Shown: positions 8,239-16,508 of the stretch, piece by piece
Position numbering within the stretch: position 1 is the first letter of the stretch
Layout: every line of letters starts with the position of its first letter
DNA from: Rhodospirillales bacterium
GTDB lineage: Bacteria; Pseudomonadota; Alphaproteobacteria; CACIAM-22H2
Length of the DNA stretch: 64,000 nt
Direction of reading: 5' to 3'
NCBI GenBank assembly: GCA_016794025.1
Contig: JAEUKX010000078.1
Span: forward strand, 1 to 64,000
The notes under the pieces: generated by a model
Databases searched by the model: none
The model's input: the letters and a program-made list of their open reading frames with translations, nothing else
Told to the model about the DNA's origin: nothing
Translations under genes and position numbers: made by a program

Positions 8239-8967
8239 ATGCTGCAAACCTCGATGAATCGCGGTCTGGCGGACGATTGGCCGAGTTTCCCGCCCGGATA
8301 CGAGGTGCGGGTTTGCCTGGACGATCCCTTCGGGACGGCGATCGCGGCTGCGAAGGATGGGGCCGAGGATGGTCTCCTGCTATGGCAGGATCGGTCGGAT
8401 TGTCTGAATGCAGCCATGGTACTCCGGCCGCTGGATCCGCTGCGCCGCGCGATGACCCTCAGCCAGGTCGGTCTCCTTGGCCTGCTCGACGGATTTGCGA
8501 CCCTTGCGCCGCCGGAGACCCCGGCGGGGCTCATGTGGCCGGACCGACTGCTCGTGAACGACGGTGTCGTTGGCGGGGTACGCGTGTCCCACGGACCTCT
8601 CGTCGGGAAGCTCGAATTCGACGACGTGCCCGATTGGCTGGTGCTCGGCTTTACGATTCGGATCCAGACGGACAGCGGCGGCCGTGAGCCCGGCGAGCAG
8701 GTGGAATACACATCTTTGTTCGAGGAAGGCTGCGGCGAAATCACGCCGAGACTGCTGATCGAAAGTTTCTCGCGACATTTTCTCGGATGGCTCGACCGCT
8801 GGCAGGAACAGGGATATGAGCCCGTCCGGCGGACCGCCGAGCGACATCAGGCCGAGAAGCGGCTCCGCCTCGAGCCGCACGGGGATGCAAGTCTCGACAA
8901 TATCCGCCAGGATCTCGTCGCCGCCCTTCGGCGGCCGAGCTGGTCCTTGCCGGAGTCGGGCGCATGA
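8239..8967 (+). CDS. DUF4444 / biotin-lipoate ligase-like protein
   Basis: About 242 residues. The sequence WPSFPPGYEVRVCLDDPFGTAIAAAKDGAEDGLLLWQDRSDCLNAAMVLRPLDPL and the later WPDRLLVNDGVVGGVRV resemble the divergent biotin/lipoate-protein-ligase fold followed by a C-terminal DUF4444 domain. This family recurs beside formate dehydrogenase genes in alphaproteobacteria; its role is unproven, presumably in enzyme maturation. I use the ATG at 8239; a GTG at 8179 would add 20 residues that do not look conserved. It starts a tight run of five accessory genes, and its stop overlaps the next start (ATGA). Confidence 0.7.
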   Translation: MLQTSMNRGLADDWPSFPPGYEVRVCLDDPFGTAIAAAKDGAEDGLLLWQDRSDCLNAAMVLRPLDPLRRAMTLSQVGLLGLLDGFATLAPPETPAGLMWPDRLLVNDGVVGGVRVSHGPLVGKLEFDDVPDWLVLGFTIRIQTDSGGREPGEQVEYTSLFEEGCGEITPRLLIESFSRHFLGWLDRWQEQGYEPVRRTAERHQAEKRLRLEPHGDASLDNIRQDLVAALRRPSWSLPESGA

Positions 8968-9443
8968 AAATGCCGCGCTGCGTCCGGTTCGATGAGTCCG
9001 ACGCGCGAGTGTTTCCGAAGGCTGCGGACCCGGGGGAGTGGGCTATTCCCGGCGGTTTTGTTTTTGCCGATGCAGATCCTGCCGCGCTCACGCAAAGTCA
9101 GCGGCAGGCCTTTGCCAACGGATTTCTGGGGTTGACGAGCTTCGGTTGGTCGACGCTTGCGAGCGTTGCGACGATCTCAGACGTTGAATTCGCGGTGCTC
9201 GCTACTTCGTTGGCGGAGCACCTGCGGGATGTGTATGGGGCTCCGGATATTGCAGTGGCGGAAGCCGCAGCACGCGAGGAACTGGCTTACGCCGCCAGTC
9301 TCTGTGAGCATCCGGTCAACACGCTGTTGAGCCTGAACAGGAAGATCGAAGGCGAGCACATGGTCGAGCAGTTCCGTGTTGTTCCGTCTCCGGGTGACCG
9401 GCAGCATGCCAGAATTTGGGAACTCCACTCCGATGAACAATGA
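8964..9443 (+). CDS. DUF6505 family protein
   Basis: 159-residue soluble protein without signal peptide or membrane segment, beginning MKMPRCVRFDESDARVFPKAADPGEWAIPGGFVF. It matches my recollection of DUF6505 proteins, which accompany formate dehydrogenase clusters in Rhizobiales. The ATG sits in an ATGA overlap with the preceding gene, so translation is coupled. No catalytic motif is visible. By context it belongs to the formate dehydrogenase maturation set. Confidence 0.65.
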   Translation: MKMPRCVRFDESDARVFPKAADPGEWAIPGGFVFADADPAALTQSQRQAFANGFLGLTSFGWSTLASVATISDVEFAVLATSLAEHLRDVYGAPDIAVAEAAAREELAYAASLCEHPVNTLLSLNRKIEGEHMVEQFRVVPSPGDRQHARIWELHSDEQ

Positions 9444-10464
9444 GTCGGCTGCCACAGATTTCTGGCTGTCCAGCGGCTACAATCTGCTCGACCGCAACGA
9501 GGACGGCCGTCTTGTCGTCACGGCCGACTTTATCCGGGCATACCTGAGCCGGCCGGAGATGATGCCCCCCGAGGAGGCATGCGATGCGGAGCGTGCGCTG
9601 CACGCGCGATTGCTTCGTGATCCGGAGCGGATTGTTGACGCGCGCGACCTAGTCGACCTGGCCGACGTGGATGCGCGAGAGAATTTCGCGGTCTTTCTGC
9701 GGTTTCGTGAGTTGCTGCTAAAAAGTGGCACCGTGGAAGCCGCGTACCTTGCCCTGTTCCGTCCGGACGCGCCGCAGATACCGGCTCTGTTCATCGACCA
9801 GCTTGTGGCCGTAATCCTGCGCGGAATGCTGGACGGATGTGCCGATGCCTTTCAGCTGCGTGCGGCCGAGTTGTTCTTTCGTATCCAGCGCGTATCGTTG
9901 CACGAAGGTTCGATCCTGCTGGCTGATGAAGAGATCGTGGAGGGTTTGGGCCGAACCGGCGGCTTGGGGGCATTGGGCGCGCTTGTCATGCAGGCCGGAG
10001 CGCCGCTGCGCCAAGTCGAGATGGACATCCTCACGCGCGAGAATTCGTCCCAATACTGGCTGCGCAGTGATCGGCACGATATGGTGCTGGACATCAGCTT
10101 TGCCAGATCGGGTCAGGATGCGTTCGCGCGTGTTGTCGAGGCTTGGGTCCGTCACCTTTCCGGCGCCGAGGTGCAGGTTCAACCGGTCCAGACGATACGT
10201 GACGAGCGTTGGGTTTGGCATATCGGCCTCGACGCGGAGGCCAACGCAATCATGAATGCGCTTTACGAAGGCCAGGACGTTTCGCCGGAACGACTGAAAA
10301 ACGTACTGGCGCTTTTCCGGCTCGAGTTTCGGGATGCCAGCCTGATGCTGCCGCGTGTCGCTGGTCGCCCCGTCTATTTGGCGCTTGGTCAGAGTTCGGA
10401 CGGCACGTTGCGTATGAAGCCACAGAACTTGGTGGTAAACTTGCCGCTCAACGCCGGAAATTGA
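9433..10464 (+). CDS. DUF6352 family protein
   Basis: 343-residue soluble protein starting MNNESAATDFWLSSGYNLLDRNEDGRLVVTADFIRAYLSRPEM, the characteristic opening of DUF6352 proteins found beside formate dehydrogenase genes. No catalytic or metal-binding motif is evident; it is mainly helical, with a later part resembling a beta-rich domain (MVLDISFARSGQDAFARVVEAWVRHLSG). The ATG overlaps the end of the previous gene by 11 bp. Its role is unknown and its place in the maturation set is inferred from the conserved neighbourhood. Confidence 0.65.
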   Translation: MNNESAATDFWLSSGYNLLDRNEDGRLVVTADFIRAYLSRPEMMPPEEACDAERALHARLLRDPERIVDARDLVDLADVDARENFAVFLRFRELLLKSGTVEAAYLALFRPDAPQIPALFIDQLVAVILRGMLDGCADAFQLRAAELFFRIQRVSLHEGSILLADEEIVEGLGRTGGLGALGALVMQAGAPLRQVEMDILTRENSSQYWLRSDRHDMVLDISFARSGQDAFARVVEAWVRHLSGAEVQVQPVQTIRDERWVWHIGLDAEANAIMNALYEGQDVSPERLKNVLALFRLEFRDASLMLPRVAGRPVYLALGQSSDGTLRMKPQNLVVNLPLNAGN

Positions 10465-10470
10465 GCCCCC

Positions 10471-11010
10471 ATGACCACTCCTCCCGGAACTGAGACCCGA
10501 CGGATCGGCGTGATTCTGGAGCGCCGAAAGGCGACCAGCCCGTGGATCGAACACGTGTGGCGCCCGGTGCAGGTCCTCGACGGGACGCCGCAATCCGAAC
10601 CCTGGACTGTTGTTGCCGAAGGTGACGGCTGGGTACATTTCTACGCCGGTGCCGCCGAAGTCTCGCTCTACCGCCACGAAAGCGAGACCTACGCGTACAA
10701 TCTCAACAGTCGCATGCCGGCCGTCTGGATCTTCCTTCGAAATAGCCCGGAACCGGGCAGAGTTGAGCTTTACGGCGCCTCGGTCGATCCGGGTGAAGCC
10801 CATGCGCATAATGACACCGGCGATGACATCGTCGATTTCGTGCCGATGCCTGACGGCATGCGCGAATGGATGCGGGGATATATCGAGCGAAATCCGCCGC
10901 GCACGGAGCGCTACAAGCGCAAGCGGGACAAGGCTGATCCCGAAGCGCTGGCGCGGCGTGCAGGTCTCTACGCCAGCGATCCGCTCCGCCAGACACCGGA
11001 GGACGAGTGA
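10471..11010 (+). CDS. DUF3305 domain-containing protein
   Basis: 179-residue cytoplasmic protein. The segment RRIGVILERRKATSPWIEHVWRPVQVLDG and the following beta-rich body with LYRHESETYAYNLNSRMPAVWIFLR are typical of DUF3305, a family tied almost exclusively to molybdenum/tungsten formate dehydrogenase clusters. It precedes the DUF3306 gene, its usual partner, with which it overlaps by one base. The function is unknown; presumably assembly or maturation of formate dehydrogenase. Confidence 0.75.
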   Translation: MTTPPGTETRRIGVILERRKATSPWIEHVWRPVQVLDGTPQSEPWTVVAEGDGWVHFYAGAAEVSLYRHESETYAYNLNSRMPAVWIFLRNSPEPGRVELYGASVDPGEAHAHNDTGDDIVDFVPMPDGMREWMRGYIERNPPRTERYKRKRDKADPEALARRAGLYASDPLRQTPEDE

Positions 11011-11639
11011 TGAGCGCTGGCGGCTTCCTGTCTCGCTGGTCGCGGCGCAAGGCGGAGGTCCGCGAGGCCGAGGCACGCGCGGCCGAAAAAAAGGCCGTGA
11101 CCGAGGCAGCAAAACCGCAAAAGCCGGATGCCGAGCCGGCAATCGATCTATCGGCTCTGCCGCCAGTCGAATCATTGACCGCGGAGAGCGACTACACCGT
11201 TTTTCTTGCCAAGGGTGTGCCGGAAGCCTTGCGGACTACGGCTCTGCGAAAACTTTGGCTGACGGATCCCAGCGTTCGAGACTATCGGCCATTAGTTGAG
11301 TACAACTGGGATTTCAATGCGCCAGGCTACGGCGAACTGCTGTCGAGCGACGACGTGCAGAAGTTCGTGACGCAAGTGATGTCCGGTCACCCGCGCGAAG
11401 AGAAGCGGCCAGTCGATCCAGTCAATGAGGACGACGCCAAGACGGCGGCATCGCAAGAACCGCAGCCAAGCCCCCCTGCGCCGGACTCGCTCTTGGCCGC
11501 CGTCGATTCGGAGCCGGAGCCGGACCAAGTTGCCGACGCTGTTGCTCCGGCAATCCCTGTTCGTATTGAAAAATCTGCCCTGGAACCTTCGCCTGAGCCC
11601 ATACCGCGGCGCCGCCACGGTGGCGCTATTCCGACTTGA
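11010..11639 (+). CDS. DUF3306 domain-containing protein
   Basis: 209-residue protein. It opens MSAGGFLSRWSRRKAEVREAEA, a charged helical stretch, followed by the DUF3306 core (DYTVFLAKGVPEALRTTALRKLWLTDPSVRDYRPLVEYNWDFNAPGYGEL) and a long Pro/Glu/Asp-rich disordered tail. I chose the ATG at 11010 over the GTG three bases earlier because GGAGG lies 7 bases upstream. The family pairs with DUF3305 in formate dehydrogenase clusters. The acidic tail suggests a flexible partner-binding arm (inference). Confidence 0.75.
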   Translation: MSAGGFLSRWSRRKAEVREAEARAAEKKAVTEAAKPQKPDAEPAIDLSALPPVESLTAESDYTVFLAKGVPEALRTTALRKLWLTDPSVRDYRPLVEYNWDFNAPGYGELLSSDDVQKFVTQVMSGHPREEKRPVDPVNEDDAKTAASQEPQPSPPAPDSLLAAVDSEPEPDQVADAVAPAIPVRIEKSALEPSPEPIPRRRHGGAIPT

Positions 11640-11730
11640 CGCAATGATCGATGCGGCGAGACGGCGAGAGCCAGGTCGAGCTTGCGTGGTTCGTTGTTGA
11701 AATGACCCGGACAATTTGGTTTGCACAATA

Positions 11731-11753
11731 TATTGCGAGTCATTCTCAATAAT
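11731..11753. promoter_or_regulatory. Fur-box-like element upstream of the HTH-TorD/fdh genes
   Basis: ATTGCGAGTCATTCTCAAT (within 11731-11750) is a near-palindrome and resembles Fur sites of the GCGAATnATTCTCA type known from proteobacteria. It lies about 120 bp upstream of the HTH-TorD start, just after a possible -35 (TTGCAC at 11721). Formate dehydrogenase is rich in Fe-S clusters and heme, so iron control would make sense, but this is a single resemblance and unproven. Confidence 0.3.
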
Positions 11754-11798
11754 TTCAGCGCCGATTTTCGCACCTGCGAAGTGGATTGCTCATAATTT

Positions 11799-11844
11799 CA
11801 ATCGGTTCGTGGCGTTTGATCTTTGCAACACGACAAACCGATTG
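11799..11844. promoter_or_regulatory. Inverted repeat upstream of HTH-TorD, candidate autoregulatory operator
   Basis: Two inverted copies of the 12-mer AC(A/G)AACCGATTG, identical at 11 of 12 positions, lie at about 11799-11810 (inverted) and 11833-11844. The spacing is roughly three to four helical turns, and the site ends 24 bp before the ATG of a gene that encodes its own helix-turn-helix. This is the obvious place for that protein to bind; binding itself is inferred. Confidence 0.4.
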
Positions 11845-11868
11845 GTAGGCTACCTGTAGGGAGGAATC

Positions 11869-12690
11869 ATGCGCGAAGCGCTGTCCAAGGCAGTGGAACT
11901 CGTAGGCGGGCAGACGCAGCTCGCCCGTCTTCTTGGCGTCAAGCAGTCGCATGTTTGGCACTGGCTTAACCGTGCAGAGCGTCTTCCGGCCGAATTCGTG
12001 TTGCCAATCGAAAATGCGACGGGCGGGCAGGTGAATCGTCACATGCTGCGTCCAGACCTTTTCCCGGACAGTTCGGCGCCTCACGCACGGATCGCCGTTG
12101 CGGATGAAGATATGTGGCGCGCGCAGATGTACACGCTGTTTGCCCGCTGTCTCTCGCGCCGGCCGGACGTTGGTCTTCTGACGGCCCTCGGCCAGTTGAC
12201 CGGCGATGGATCTGCGTTGGGCCAGGCGATCACCGAACTTTCGCGTGTTGCGCGGTCCACGTCGATCGAACGCGCGCAGGAAGAGTGGGATGCACTTTTC
12301 GTGGGTCTGGCGCGCGGCGAATTGCTGCCCTACGCGTCTTACTACCGCACGGGGTTCCTTTACGAGCAGCCGCTTGCCAAGCTGCGTGGCGACATGAAGG
12401 AACTTGGCTTCGTCGTCGCTGACGGCGTTTCGGAGCCGGAAGACCACATCGGCGCCCTTTGCGAGATGATGGCCCTGTTGATTGCGGGGGGCGACATCGG
12501 CGGGAAGCCCGCGGCGCCAGCTAGCATCGCGCAACAAGAGCAGTTCTTCCGCACCCATCTTGCACCTTGGGCGGAAAAGTTCTTCGCCGATCTCGAGAAG
12601 GCCGCCAGTGCTTCATTGCTGAAGCCGCTGGGGCGTATCGGGCGGCAGTTCATTGGCATCGAAACACAGGGCTTCGCCCTCGCGGCCTAG
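11869..12690 (+). CDS. Cro/YdaS-type HTH fused to TorD-family chaperone
   Basis: 273-residue two-domain protein. Residues 1-66 are a complete Cro/YdaS-like DNA-binding domain (LVGGQTQLARLLGVKQSHVWHWLN, ending in NRHMLRPDLFPD as stand-alone YdaS proteins do). Residues about 80-270 are a TorD/DmsD-type chaperone, with EEWDALFVGLARGELLPYASYY (139-159) and EPEDHIGALCEMMALL (189-204). TorD proteins bind Tat signal peptides of molybdoenzymes and hold them back until cofactor is inserted; the client here should be FdhA, two genes downstream. The ATG is preceded by GGGAGGA at ideal distance, so the fusion is not a start-site artefact. It may couple enzyme maturation to transcription (inference). Confidence 0.88.
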   Translation: MREALSKAVELVGGQTQLARLLGVKQSHVWHWLNRAERLPAEFVLPIENATGGQVNRHMLRPDLFPDSSAPHARIAVADEDMWRAQMYTLFARCLSRRPDVGLLTALGQLTGDGSALGQAITELSRVARSTSIERAQEEWDALFVGLARGELLPYASYYRTGFLYEQPLAKLRGDMKELGFVVADGVSEPEDHIGALCEMMALLIAGGDIGGKPAAPASIAQQEQFFRTHLAPWAEKFFADLEKAASASLLKPLGRIGRQFIGIETQGFALAA

Positions 12691-12724
12691 GCTGCCGAGA
12701 GCGGAAAATTACGGAGGACCGATC

Positions 12725-12928
12725 ATGAGCAAGCAGGACACGAAGGAAAAACTTGGTCGCCGCGCATTTTTGCGCGGCGCCGGTGTGGGAACTGCGGCCG
12801 CAACCGTTGCCGTCGTGACCGTGGGCTCGACGAAGGTCGAGGCGGCGGAGAACGCTCAGGAGCGCAAGAAGCAGCGCTACAAGGAAACCGACCACGTGAA
12901 GACCTACTACGCCCAGAACCGGCTCTGA
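12725..12928 (+). CDS. Formate dehydrogenase region Tat-targeted small protein
   Basis: 67-residue protein with a twin-arginine signal (LGRRAFLRGAGVGTAAATVAVV) and a short charged mature end, ERKKQRYKETDHVKTYYAQNRL. This matches the small 'formate dehydrogenase region TAT target' family that sits next to fdhA in many proteobacteria. The exact role is unknown; it may be a small subunit or escort in export. The ATG has GGAGG seven bases upstream. It lies 34 bp after the TorD fusion and 47 bp before fdhA, within one transcription unit. Confidence 0.85.
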   Translation: MSKQDTKEKLGRRAFLRGAGVGTAAATVAVVTVGSTKVEAAENAQERKKQRYKETDHVKTYYAQNRL

Positions 12929-12975
12929 GCCGCAGCCACTCACGCGAGCCGCAGGAATTCGGGAGGCCTCACGCC

Positions 12976-15870
12976 ATGTTGATCAAGAAAAGCTCCAGCA
13001 CCAAGAACGCCGCCACGCCGAACCGTCTGGCCGGCGTGCTCGCCGGTTCAGCCCTGGAAACCGTGGATCGCCGCGGTTTCCTGCGCGCCTCGGGCCTTGC
13101 CGCCGGGGGTTTCGCCGCGGTCGGCTCGCTCGGCGGCGGAATGGTCAAGCGCGCTGAGGCTGCCCCGTCGACCGGATCTGCGATCGTGCGAAAGAAGAAC
13201 ATCTGCACGCACTGCTCGGTCGGCTGCACGGTGACGGCGGAAGTCGAAAACGGAGTCTGGGTCGGGCAGGAGCCGACCTGGGAGAGCCCGATCAACCTCG
13301 GCACACACTGTGCGAAGGGCGCTTCGATCCGCGAACTGACGCATGGCGATCGGCGGCTGAAATATCCGATGAAGATGCAGGACGGGAAGTGGGTCCGCAT
13401 CAGCTGGGACCAGGCGATCAACGAAATCGGCGACAAGCTCACCGCTATCCGCCAGAAGTCGGGTCCTGAATCTGTGTACTGGCTCGGGTCGGCAAAGTTC
13501 TCGAACGAGGGCGGCTATCTTTTCCGCAAGTTCGCAGCATTCTGGGGCACGAACAACATCGACCATCAGGCGCGCATCTGCCATTCCACGACCGTCGCGG
13601 GCGTCGCGAACACGTGGGGCTACGGCGCGATGACCAACAGCTACAACGACATCCACAATTCGAAATCTATAATCATCATGGGCGGTAACCCCGCCGAGGC
13701 GCACCCGGTGTCGCTGCAGCATGTTTTGCGCGGCAAAGAGAAGAACAAGGCGCCACTGATCGTGATCGATCCGCGGTTCACCCGCACGGCGGCGCATGCC
13801 ACGGAGTACATGCGCATCCGGCCGGGAACGGACATTCCGACCATCTACGGTCTGCTGTGGCACATTTTCGAGAATGGCTGGGAAGACAAGGATTATATCC
13901 GTCGGCGGGTCTACGGCATGGATGACATCCGCGCCGAAGTCGCCAAGTGGACGCCGGCCGAGGTCGAGCGCGTCACCGGCGTTCCCGGCGAACAGATGAA
14001 GCGTGTTGCCGAGACGTTCGCGAAGAACCGCCCCGGCACGTTGATCTGGTGCATGGGCGTCACCCAGCACACCGTTGGCACGGCCAACGTGCGTGCGCTG
14101 TCGATCCTTCAACTGGCGCTCGGCAATATCGGCGTCGAGGGCGGTGGCGCCAACATCTTCCGCGGCCACTGCAACGTTCAGGGCTGTACGGATCTGGGTC
14201 TCGATGTGACGTCGCTGCCGGCCTATTACGGCTTGGTTGAGGGCGCGTGGCGGCATTGGTGCCGCGTCTGGGGCGTCGACTACAGCTATATGCTCTCGCG
14301 CTTCCAGAGCAAGGCCTTCATGGAAATGAAGGGAATTCCGTCGACCCGCTGGTTTGATGCCGTGCTCGCGGAGAAGAAGGATCTCGAGCAGCCCGACAAC
14401 GTGAAGGCCATGTTCTTTTGGGGCCATGGCGGCAATACCGTGCCGCGCATGCCGGAGATGCGCACCGGCATGGAGAAGGTCGAGCTTATGGTCGTGGTCG
14501 ACCCGCATCCGACGACGGCGGCGGCGTTGCCCGAGCGCAAGAACGGCACCTACCTGCTGCCGGCATGCACCCAGCTCGAAACGCGCGGCTCACGCACGGC
14601 GTCGAACCGGTCGCTCCAGTGGGGCGAGCAGATCGTGAAGCCGATCTTCGAATCGAAGCCCGATCACTGGATCCTCTATAAGCTCGCGCAGAAGCTTGGC
14701 TTCGATAAGGAGATGTTCAAAAACATCAAGATCGATGCGGGCGACGAGCCGAACGTCGAGGACGTGCTTCGCGAAATCAATGCCGGCACGATATCGATCG
14801 GCTACTCCGGCCAGTCGCCAGAGCGCCTGAAGGACCACATGGCCCATCAGGGAGATTTTGATGTCGTGTCGCTGCGCGCCACGAAGGGGCCGCTGAAGGG
14901 CGAGTTCTACGGCCTCCCCTGGCCCTGCTGGGGAACGCCGGCAATGAAGCATCCTGGCACGCACGTCCTCTACAACACGAACCTGCCCGTCAAGGACGGC
15001 GGCGGCGCCTTCCGCGCCCGCTTCGGTGTGGAGCGCAATGGCGTATCGCTTCTGGCGGACGGCTCGTACCCGGTTGGCTCGGAGATCCAGGACGGGCATC
15101 CCGAGTTCACCTACGGCCTGCTCAAGAAGATGGGCTGGGACAAGGAGTTGACCGACGCCGAACGTGCGACGATCGAGCGTATCGGTGGCAATAACCCGGA
15201 CGCTGTCGGCTGGGCGATCGATCTCAGCTGCGGCATCATCCGCGTGTGCATGGCGCACGGCGTGCAGGCGATGGGCAATGCCAAGGCGCGCGCCAATGCA
15301 TTCGGTCTGCCCGATCCGATCCCGGTGCACCGTGAGCCGATCTATACCTCGCGGCGCGATCTGGTGGAGAAGTATCCGGCGATGGCCGATCGCCGCGACT
15401 ACCGCCTGCCGCATCTCGGCAAGAGCATCCAGGACAAGGATGCGAGCAAGGAATTCCCGATGATCCTTACCTCCGGCCGACTGGTCGAGTACGAGGGTGG
15501 CGGCGAAGAAACCCGCTCGAACAAGTGGCTGGCCGAGCTGCAGCAGAACATGTTCGTGGAGATCAATCCAGAAGATGCGGCGCGCCTGAAGATCAAGGAC
15601 GGCCAGGATGTCTGGGTCTACGGTCCGGAAGCGAAGGCCAAAGCCAAGGTCAAGGCGATGGTCACGCAGCGAGTTGGCAAGGGGGTTGCCTTCATGCCGT
15701 TCCACTTCTCGGGCTTCTGGCAGGGCGTGGACCAGCGGAAGAACTACCCGGAAGGAACCGATCCGATCGTTCTGGGCGAATCGGTGAACGGGGTGACGAC
15801 CTATGGGTACGACCCGGTCACGCACATGCACGAGAACAAGGCCACCTTGTGCCGCATCGAGGCGGCCTGA
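12976..15870 (+). CDS. fdhA: Formate dehydrogenase catalytic (alpha) subunit
   Basis: 964-residue periplasmic molybdo- or tungstoenzyme oxidising formate to CO2. Order of features: Tat signal (DRRGFLRASGLAAGGFAAVG, about residues 31-50), a [4Fe-4S] motif with Cys77, Cys80, Cys84 and Cys112, then bis-MGD-binding domains to the C-terminus. The metal ligand and catalytic pair are Cys202-His203 in QARICHSTTVAG, so this is a cysteine (not selenocysteine) enzyme; the codon at 13579 is TGC. GGGAGG precedes the ATG. It is followed by fdhB and fdhC in the order seen in the FdhABC systems of Shewanella and Campylobacter. Confidence 0.96.
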   Translation: MLIKKSSSTKNAATPNRLAGVLAGSALETVDRRGFLRASGLAAGGFAAVGSLGGGMVKRAEAAPSTGSAIVRKKNICTHCSVGCTVTAEVENGVWVGQEPTWESPINLGTHCAKGASIRELTHGDRRLKYPMKMQDGKWVRISWDQAINEIGDKLTAIRQKSGPESVYWLGSAKFSNEGGYLFRKFAAFWGTNNIDHQARICHSTTVAGVANTWGYGAMTNSYNDIHNSKSIIIMGGNPAEAHPVSLQHVLRGKEKNKAPLIVIDPRFTRTAAHATEYMRIRPGTDIPTIYGLLWHIFENGWEDKDYIRRRVYGMDDIRAEVAKWTPAEVERVTGVPGEQMKRVAETFAKNRPGTLIWCMGVTQHTVGTANVRALSILQLALGNIGVEGGGANIFRGHCNVQGCTDLGLDVTSLPAYYGLVEGAWRHWCRVWGVDYSYMLSRFQSKAFMEMKGIPSTRWFDAVLAEKKDLEQPDNVKAMFFWGHGGNTVPRMPEMRTGMEKVELMVVVDPHPTTAAALPERKNGTYLLPACTQLETRGSRTASNRSLQWGEQIVKPIFESKPDHWILYKLAQKLGFDKEMFKNIKIDAGDEPNVEDVLREINAGTISIGYSGQSPERLKDHMAHQGDFDVVSLRATKGPLKGEFYGLPWPCWGTPAMKHPGTHVLYNTNLPVKDGGGAFRARFGVERNGVSLLADGSYPVGSEIQDGHPEFTYGLLKKMGWDKELTDAERATIERIGGNNPDAVGWAIDLSCGIIRVCMAHGVQAMGNAKARANAFGLPDPIPVHREPIYTSRRDLVEKYPAMADRRDYRLPHLGKSIQDKDASKEFPMILTSGRLVEYEGGGEETRSNKWLAELQQNMFVEINPEDAARLKIKDGQDVWVYGPEAKAKAKVKAMVTQRVGKGVAFMPFHFSGFWQGVDQRKNYPEGTDPIVLGESVNGVTTYGYDPVTHMHENKATLCRIEAA

Positions 15871-15893
15871 GCGCCGGATAGGGAGAAAAGATC

Positions 15894-16490
15894 ATGGCTC
15901 GCATGAAATTCCTCTGCGACTCCGAGCGTTGCATCGAGTGCAACGCGTGCGTTACGGCCTGCAAGAACGAGCATGAGGTGCCGTGGGGTATCAATCGCCG
16001 CCGCGTCGTCACGCTGAACGACGGCCAGAAAGGCGAGCGGTCGATTTCCATGGCCTGCATGCATTGCGAGGATGCGCCGTGCATGGCTGTCTGCCCGGTC
16101 GACTGCTTCTACAAGACCGAGGAAGGCGTGGTGCTGCACTCCAAGGACTTGTGCATCGGTTGTGGCTATTGCTTCTATGCCTGCCCGTTCGGAGCGCCGC
16201 AGTATCCGAAGGTCGGCAACTTCGGCAGTCGCGGCAAGATGGACAAGTGCACGTTCTGCGCCGGCGGACCGGAAGCGGACAACAGCAAGGAAGAGTACGC
16301 GAAGTACGGCGCCAACCGCCTTGCCGAAGGCAAGCTGCCGCTTTGCGCCGAGATGTGCTCGACCAAGGCACTTCTCGCGGGCGATGGCGACGTGATCGCG
16401 TCGATCTACAAGGAGCGTGTCAGCCGCCGCGGCTATGGTTCGGGCGCATGGGGTTGGTCGACCGCCTACAAGGGCGGCTTGGGCGCCTGA
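15894..16490 (+). CDS. fdhB: Formate dehydrogenase iron-sulfur (beta) subunit
   Basis: 198-residue electron-transfer subunit with four Cys clusters for four [4Fe-4S] centres: CIECNACVTACKNE, CMHCEDAPCMAVCPVD, CIGCGYCFYACPFG and a split CTFC...C...C set. It passes electrons from FdhA to the cytochrome b subunit. It is short and lacks the C-terminal transmembrane anchor of E. coli FdnH/FdoH, as in the FdhABC type. It has no export signal, so it probably travels with FdhA through Tat. GGGAG lies ahead of the ATG, 23 bp after fdhA. Confidence 0.94.
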   Translation: MARMKFLCDSERCIECNACVTACKNEHEVPWGINRRRVVTLNDGQKGERSISMACMHCEDAPCMAVCPVDCFYKTEEGVVLHSKDLCIGCGYCFYACPFGAPQYPKVGNFGSRGKMDKCTFCAGGPEADNSKEEYAKYGANRLAEGKLPLCAEMCSTKALLAGDGDVIASIYKERVSRRGYGSGAWGWSTAYKGGLGA

Positions 16491-16508
16491 TCAGGGAGGA
16501 TGAAACGC

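Noticed and set aside
9718-11175. 485-codon minus-strand open frame opposite the DUF6352/DUF3305 genes
   Set aside because: No domain; the plus-strand genes show coupled starts and family patterns.
13048-14508. 486-codon minus-strand open frame inside fdhA
   Set aside because: Antisense shadow of an unmistakable molybdoenzyme; His/Arg/Ala-rich composition is typical of such shadows.
12976-15870. Selenocysteine formate dehydrogenase
   Set aside because: The active-site codon at 13579 is TGC and no in-frame TGA is present.
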